In this document: piece after piece, positions 7,609 through 12,390 of the stretch
How the letters are laid out: the number at the start of each line of letters is the position of its first letter
How positions within the stretch are numbered: the stretch's first letter is position 1
Assembly (NCBI GenBank): GCA_015499995.1
Contig: JADNRV010000813.1
Coordinates: forward strand, 1 to 12,390
Origin: Flammula alnicola
Taxonomy: Eukaryota > Basidiomycota > Agaricomycetes > Agaricales > Strophariaceae
Direction of reading: 5' to 3'
DNA: 12,390 nucleotides
Notes under the pieces: model-generated
Told to the model about the DNA's origin: nothing
Databases searched by the model: none
What the model saw: the letters and a program-made list of their open reading frames with translations, nothing else
Program-made: the position numbers and the translations under genes

Positions 7609-9792
7609 ATGCTCAAGCGCTCTTTGTGTGCCGGAAAGCCTGTTGGCCTCAAATGGCGATCTTCCTCCTGGATGATTACTTTCGTCATTGGCTTGGGTAA
7701 CTTTCTCACTCGTCGTCCGCCGTGTCGAGCCTTTCCTCACTTTGTCTCAAGGTATTGCGGTAGACCTTCTTGTCTATTCTATTATTATTCCGGTCATGCC
7801 TTTTCAGCTTGAACGACTTGGTTATACCGGCGTCGCGGCACTCACAGGATGGTTGCTTTTTGCATATGCGAGTTTTCTGCGCCTTGTGCCAGTATGCCAT
7901 TGAATTATTTTTTTCTCGTTCTAGTCTGCTGGCTTGGTGATATGTGAGCTTTAAGATTTTCGTCTCTTAATTTATCTAATAGGTCTTCTAGCTACCATTC
8001 CCATTGCGATGCTTTCCGAACGCTATAACGCCAGGCGAATGCCCCTAGTCTTTGGTCTTCTTCTTTTGATAGGATCACAAGTAATGTTGATGGAGGCACC
8101 CAACTATCCTGTGATGTGCATTGCCCGCATATTACAAGGGATTGGATCGTCCATGGTTTGGGTGGTCGGTTTGGCTCTGCTGTACGTTTCAATCATGCAG
8201 ACTTTCATGGGAATTGATTTATCTCGCAAGGACAGATGTGATTCGGCACCTCCTTCTATCGTGGGATGTAAGCGATTTTTTCTTTGTTTCCGCCTAAATC
8301 TATCGCTGAAATCGATCTGCTGATAGTACAACTGGGCTGCGCAATGGGTGGCCTATCAGTGGGGTGGGTCTGTCTCATTAAAATCTGCAGATTGCTTTCT
8401 AAACAAATCAGACTTGCAATCGGACCTCCTGTAGGCGGAACACTCTACATCGATTTGGGTACCGGGGCCATTTATCTTTGGGATTTGCGCCGCATTTTTA
8501 GATCTTTTGGGACGGATGATTATCATTGAACGCAAAGATGCTCTTCTTTGGGGTGTCGATCCAGCATTTGTGAGACCTGGGAGCGATGCTAATGATTCAA
8601 GTCCTCCCGAAGTCGGTGAAGATCGCAGCGGACAGGTCCAAAAGGTCACAACAGACCTGATAACTAATAAAGCGTCTGAATCGAAGGATTCCCCCATTCC
8701 GACCGATGTTCAACCCGACGTCCAGCCATCGGAATGTCGACGGCAGAAAGTCCTCCTTCCCTTTTGGCTGTAATTGTCAAGCTCGCAAAATCGCCAAGAG
8801 CTTTGGTTGCATTATTCATCATATTCATATATGGGTAAATCCTTTCTTTCTTTTTTATCGGCTTCCTCTCACGATATCATTCTATAGTGTTGTCTATAGC
8901 AGCCAAGAGCCATCCATCCCCCTACACCTACAACATGTATGGAACCTTGATTCAGCGACTGTTGGCCTTATCTTCATCGCTGCTGTTGTACCCACCCTAT
9001 TTTGTGCGTTTACTGTCTTAATCCCAGAAAGCTACTGACATAACATCTGTCAGCCTCACCGATAACTGGATTTTACACCGATAAAAATGGTGCAGAGTGG
9101 GTCACTGCCCTCTGCTTGTTGCTAGCTCTGCCTTGGTGGGTCGTCGTCGTCATTCAACGACGCTTGGCATTGTTCGTGGTTGCTTTCGCCATTGAATGTA
9201 AGTAAAAATGTGTTTGCTAGGTTAAGTGTGTCCTAATATTTCCTAGCCTTCTTTACGTCAGGTGTCATATCTCCTTTAACAGCTGAATTAGCAGCCGTTT
9301 CTAGAGGAATGGTGGATGTAGGATGTCAGTTGAAAGTTACCATTATACAAATTCTCCCTAGAAGCTAAAAATATGCCAACCAGATGGCCATGTTTACGGC
9401 GCTTTTAATCTCGCTTATGGCATTGGCACATCTAGTTCGTGCTTTTTTATTATCCAACTTGCTCCCCCAATTATCTAACCTTTCTTTCCGTTAGTTGGAC
9501 CCATCGTTGGTGGCCAGGTAAGTTTCTACCTTCTTCCCAACATACCTTGGCAACATTTTGTCCGAGCCCTTGAGATGGCTTAATTTATGGGGATTGCCTG
9601 GCTGACTATAGCTTTCCCTTCAAGATATATGATCACCTAAGACGCGGTTGGATGGCATTATGTCTTCTAGCTACTGGACTACTTGCATTTTGCTTCGTTT
9701 TAGCAATTTGCTTTGTGGGAAATGACCCTTTATTGCACCGGCTCTTGCGACGATTTCGAGCCTCCTCTTCGACAATTGATGTGGCACCTTAG
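7609..9792 (+). CDS. Major facilitator superfamily transporter, vesicular-amine-transporter-like, frame broken near TM6
   Basis: Thirteen exons: 7609-7696, 7752-7867, 7925-7943, 7992-8181, 8236-8267, 8327-8363, 8412-8834, 8888-9003, 9054-9197, 9247-9324, 9384-9434, 9495-9517 and 9625-9792. It matches a fungal 12-helix carrier group. Visible pieces are TM1 (IAVDLLVYSIIIPVMPF), TM2 (SAGLVISTIPIAML), the motif A loop SERYNARR, TM4 (ARILQGIGSSMVWVVGLALL) and TM5 (IGPPVGGTLY). A hydrophilic loop of about 70 residues follows TM6. The second half contains VYSSQEPSIPLHLQ, VVPTL, ITGFYTDK, SFFTSGVISPLTAELAAVSRG, HVYGAFNLAYGIG, and GPIVGGQ before YDH. It is a likely plasma-membrane or vacuolar exporter; the substrate is unknown. 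Exon 7 cannot be read in one frame: recognisable coding moves frame near 8448, 8469 and 8734, each time as if one base were missing, and the third restores the original frame. This is either a decaying gene or sequence error. Intron 2 is GC-AG and the last intron is long (107 nt). Confidence 0.82.
7868..7924 (+). other. GC-AG intron in the MFS gene
   Basis: The 57-nt intron begins GCGAGT and ends CTAG. Only this junction joins LLFAY to SAGLVIS in frame, the order I recall for TM2 of this carrier group. The only nearby GT (7872) leads into a stop or an unrelated reading of the next exon. GC-AG introns are a known minor class, usually with a donor that otherwise matches the consensus, as here (GTGAGT with T changed to C). 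The following exon is only 19 nt (7925-7943). Confidence 0.7.
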
Positions 9793-10079
9793 GTCCAAAA
9801 GTAACGTGAATATTCATATGCCTCTTCCGACTCATCTTGGGTACTTAACAACTTAACAGGCGCGATACGACCTCCATGGCATAGCTTAATTCTTCGTTCT
9901 CGGCAAACCCTCTCATTACCACTCAACTCATTAGATTTCAATTATTTGTGCACTTCATGTTCTGTTGTATATATAGATTCGTAGAGAACATCCCAGTTGG
10001 AAGAGATGCGAATTAAAAATATTTTCTGAACTATATATTGGCACCATCGAATTGCCGTAGTGGCGCCCCTTTACGTAAG
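9793..10079. other. Intergenic region after the MFS gene
   Basis: No gene is visible. A possible 3' UTR intron (GTAACG at 9801 to AACAG at 9859, 59 nt, with branch-like ACTTAAC) follows the stop. AT-rich patches occur at about 9967-9975 and 10031-10039. I see no repeats with target-site duplications and no RNA gene. Confidence 0.5.
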
Positions 10080-10087
10080 TATAAAAT
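10080..10087 (+). promoter_or_regulatory. Probable TATA box of the unknown gene
   Basis: TATAAAAT lies 177 bases upstream of the ATG at 10257. No ATG in a good position intervenes in frame. With usual spacing the leader would be about 145 bases. Inferred from sequence only. Confidence 0.4.
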
Positions 10088-10256
10088 AACAGCCATTTAT
10101 GGCGCTAAAACAGGGTCACTTCCATCAACTCTTTGTCCTTGTCATTGCTACGACCGTGAACTTTTCCGCTTTCCACAGTTTTGAAAATCCCTTTTTTATG
10201 CCAGGTACATTCTCCTCGTCACGATCGAAGGATATACTCAAATTTTGCACAGTAAC

Positions 10257-12063
10257 ATGAGCGGAAGCTCTCAGCTACCCGGAGCACAACCTCCATCAAC
10301 TGGAGGCGACTTGTCCGGAGACCGACCTACTGTCAGCGGCCAGGAGCATGCGGATACCCAGCGAAGCTTACAGCAAGCATCCGTGGCATTGGAGGTCGCC
10401 TACAATCGAATCCGACAAGTGCGACGCAGTCTGCTTCAACTTTCGGAATCGTTGCCAAATCCAGATTCCCTCCCGCGATTCAGCGTCAATTACAACGAAA
10501 TTAGGCCAGGCCACGAAGCTCTTCTGTTGGCGGGAGGCACGTCTAATGACGAGAATGGAACAGACGACCGACAATGGAATGCCAATGTTGGCGCAGAGTT
10601 GGCAGTGGCACCGATTCGCCCAGCGACCTCGACGGCGGAAAGGCCAGCTACTGTCGATGACTCTCAAGGTGTCAGTGGCACCACGCCAAACGCAAATACC
10701 TTGGAACCATCTCTCTTATCTCCCCATCTCTCCGTTCCCAATGTTGCCTCTTCTCGCAGGCTCTCTTACCACGATTTCCTCAATGACATGTACCGACATC
10801 CAGACTCTGCAGCGACAACCCGTGGGTTGCGAGTGGCAGCTAGGGAAGCGAATGCACAGGGATTTGGCGCTGATTTATCCGCCTTGTCACAAGAGTACGA
10901 GGATATATTGGGGATGACGCGACTGACCACCATTCGTGAACGTCCTCCTATGAGGCCTGAGCATGTTAGCCGTATACAACGGGTACGGGAACAGCAAGCG
11001 GCTTACGAGAGATTCAGGGATTCCCGCACCTCGCGGCAACCCTCACCATCGGTTTCGAATGCCACTTCTCCCTCGACATCCTGGCGAGCGCCGGATCCAC
11101 ATAGGTGGAGGATGCGTCAGACTACCCCTGCGTCGCTGTCCCCCTTCAGCATCGAATCGCAAAGATACCCAGCCTTGTCAGATATCACGACCCAGACTTT
11201 AGCGCCCCAACCACCCAGTAATGTACCGCGCTCGCGCCCTCGTATCCCGGGGTTAATTCCGCCCGCGTCTCCACATGAAGACCCAACTGAAATCGACGGC
11301 ATAGTGGATCGATACCGATTATACCATGAAGCATTGCGGACTGATGATATGGGAAGCAACGTCAACATCGACTGGTCTGACGAGGACTTCATTTCGTGGC
11401 TTTTCCCTGCACGAGACCGATACGCAGTGCCTGCTTCAGACATTCCAAATCTGAACCAACGACGTACTGAACGACAACAAAATATCGAAGCAATTAGACA
11501 GGACATGGATGCTTTAAGACAAAATATCGATACGATAAGAATCACGCGAACGACTGATACTGATGTATCTCCCCCAGAACGGTCAACGCCACGACGCGGA
11601 TGGGGTATGCGATTTCGATTGTGTTGTTCCCCTAATATCTAACATTTTTTCTCTTTCAGCACGCCTCGATGCAGATGGCAATGAAATTCCGCCTAGTGAG
11701 GAAGAAGAACTGGAGCGATCGCGCACCGAGTATCGGCTGCAAGCTTTACAGCAAGCCCGACGGCATACAGCAGTAGCCGCTCAAACGGGGCATCCTGAAC
11801 TGTCTGCGGGTGGCTTGTATCAAGAACACAACAATCAAAGAACTATGTACGGCAGTGTACTGGATGCTACACTAACTGTGCAGGAAGGGCGACGCCGCCG
11901 TTCCTTTCCTGTCAGCACCTCACCCAGCAGCAACTCTATGCCTTTTTATGTTAATCCGTTGCCTATGCCTCTTACCTCAATGACTACAGTACCCGAAATT
12001 CGCAAGGAAGACATCTATATGGATATCATCGTCCCAAAACACGCATGCCTTGCAGGGAGATAA
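10257..12063 (+). CDS. Unknown, mostly low-complexity protein of 583 residues
   Basis: Two exons (10257-11604 and 11660-12063) joined by a 55-nt intron (GTATGC...TTCAG) give 583 residues. The ATG at 10257 is the first in the frame, and the junction reads GW-ARLDADGNEIPPSEEEELERSR. I do not recognise the family. There is no signal peptide or membrane segment. The protein is rich in Ser, Pro, Arg, Gln and Thr, mostly predicted disordered by eye, with only one Cys (near the C-terminus). Ordered-looking parts are a helix near residues 37-67 (ALEVAYNRIRQVRRSLLQL), a YHDFLNDMYRHP segment (about 178-189), an acidic-aromatic patch IDWSDEDFISWLFPARDRY (about 371-389), a heptad-like charged helix (about 401-428, ending AIRQDMDALRQNIDTIR) and an Arg/Gln helix after the junction. 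An unstructured scaffold or regulatory protein is possible, but this is inference. It stands alone, with its own TATA box upstream. Confidence 0.85.
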
Positions 12064-12390
12064 AAACTTTCCTCCCTTCCCTCGCGTTGGATAAACTTAT
12101 GCACTGTATTTTATTTCGCCGTTGTTCGGCTTCTGCGCAACCTATATTATGGAATGACAATGGTTTTAGGGCATCCACAAGAACGTTACATTTGTTCATG
12201 ACAGATTCACATTTCTCCTCGCATTCCTTGCACAGACGTTCTGGCCGTAAAACAAGAATATCCAATAAATGACCGACTTGCAAACGATAGATGAGCCATA
12301 GAAATCAAAACCGTGGTATCTTGAGCCTCCCATCCACTATGTAAACAATTCCGATGTAATCCTGTAGCGTAGATACGTAGTGTTGCGGCA
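12064..12390 (+). other. 3' flank of the unknown gene
   Basis: After the TAA (12061-12063) there is no convincing gene. AATAAA at 12264-12269, about 200 bases past the stop, is a candidate polyadenylation signal. A minus-strand open frame (12283-12026) overlaps the end of the unknown gene, lacks an initial ATG and has no recognisable domain, so it is not called. Confidence 0.5.

Noticed and set aside
7551..7700. ATG at 7551 as the transporter start
   Set aside because: Its frame ends at 7700 before TM1 is complete. It lies only six bases after a TATA box, so it is probably upstream of the mRNA start. A one-base shift joining it to the frame at 7612 cannot be excluded.
7872..7982. Single 111-nt GT-AG intron in TM2 of the transporter
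   Set aside because: It keeps the frame but drops the SAGLVIS segment that fits the family; the GC-AG model with normal intron sizes explains the sequence better.
12026..12283. Minus-strand open frame rich in Cys, Glu and Lys at the right end
   Set aside because: There is no ATG at its start, an in-frame stop lies a few codons upstream, and it overlaps the end of the unknown gene. It looked coiled-coil-like but is not supported.
1..12390. tRNA, rRNA, CRISPR arrays, transposons or viral genes
   Set aside because: I looked for TPsiC-like arms, regularly spaced direct repeats, terminal inverted repeats, transposase or reverse-transcriptase motifs and capsid-like genes on both strands and saw none that I could support.

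Overview
The window looks like part of the nuclear genome of a mushroom-forming or related basidiomycete (Agaricomycetes). Genes are compact and cut by many introns, almost all 48-60 nt with GT...AG ends. The recognisable proteins (a secreted Ala/Gly-rich protein, ROK1-type helicase, CCA-adding enzyme, vesicular-amine-type MFS carrier) resemble basidiomycete families. I see no rRNA, tRNA, CRISPR array, intact transposon or viral sequence.

Layout from left to right. Positions 2-121 may be the last 39 codons of a gene that starts outside the window. 142-1012 holds no gene I can support. A TATA box (1013-1020) and a probable 5' UTR intron precede a six-exon gene (1252-2722) for a secreted protein with an Ala/Gly repeat tail. 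After an intergenic stretch with a 14-bp CACGTG palindrome comes an eight-exon DEAD-box helicase of the ROK1/DDX52 type (3118-5190, +). Converging on it, with 87 bp between the stop codons, is a seven-exon tRNA nucleotidyltransferase (7411-5278, -). Divergent from that gene is a thirteen-exon MFS transporter (7609-9792, +) whose reading frame breaks three times around and after transmembrane segment 6. Last is a two-exon gene (10257-12063, +) for a 583-residue, largely low-complexity protein that I do not recognise.

The genes do not form one pathway. ROK1 (pre-rRNA processing) and the CCA enzyme (tRNA 3'-end maturation) both act in RNA maturation and lie tail to tail. The other genes look like independent neighbours.

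The points most worth a second look are the GC-AG intron beside a 19-nt exon in the transporter, its three one-base frame breaks, the unusual splice donor in the CCA gene, and the unknown protein at the right end. I did not find convincing evidence of a new multi-gene system. All gene models were built by eye from splice signals and family resemblance recalled from memory, with no database search.
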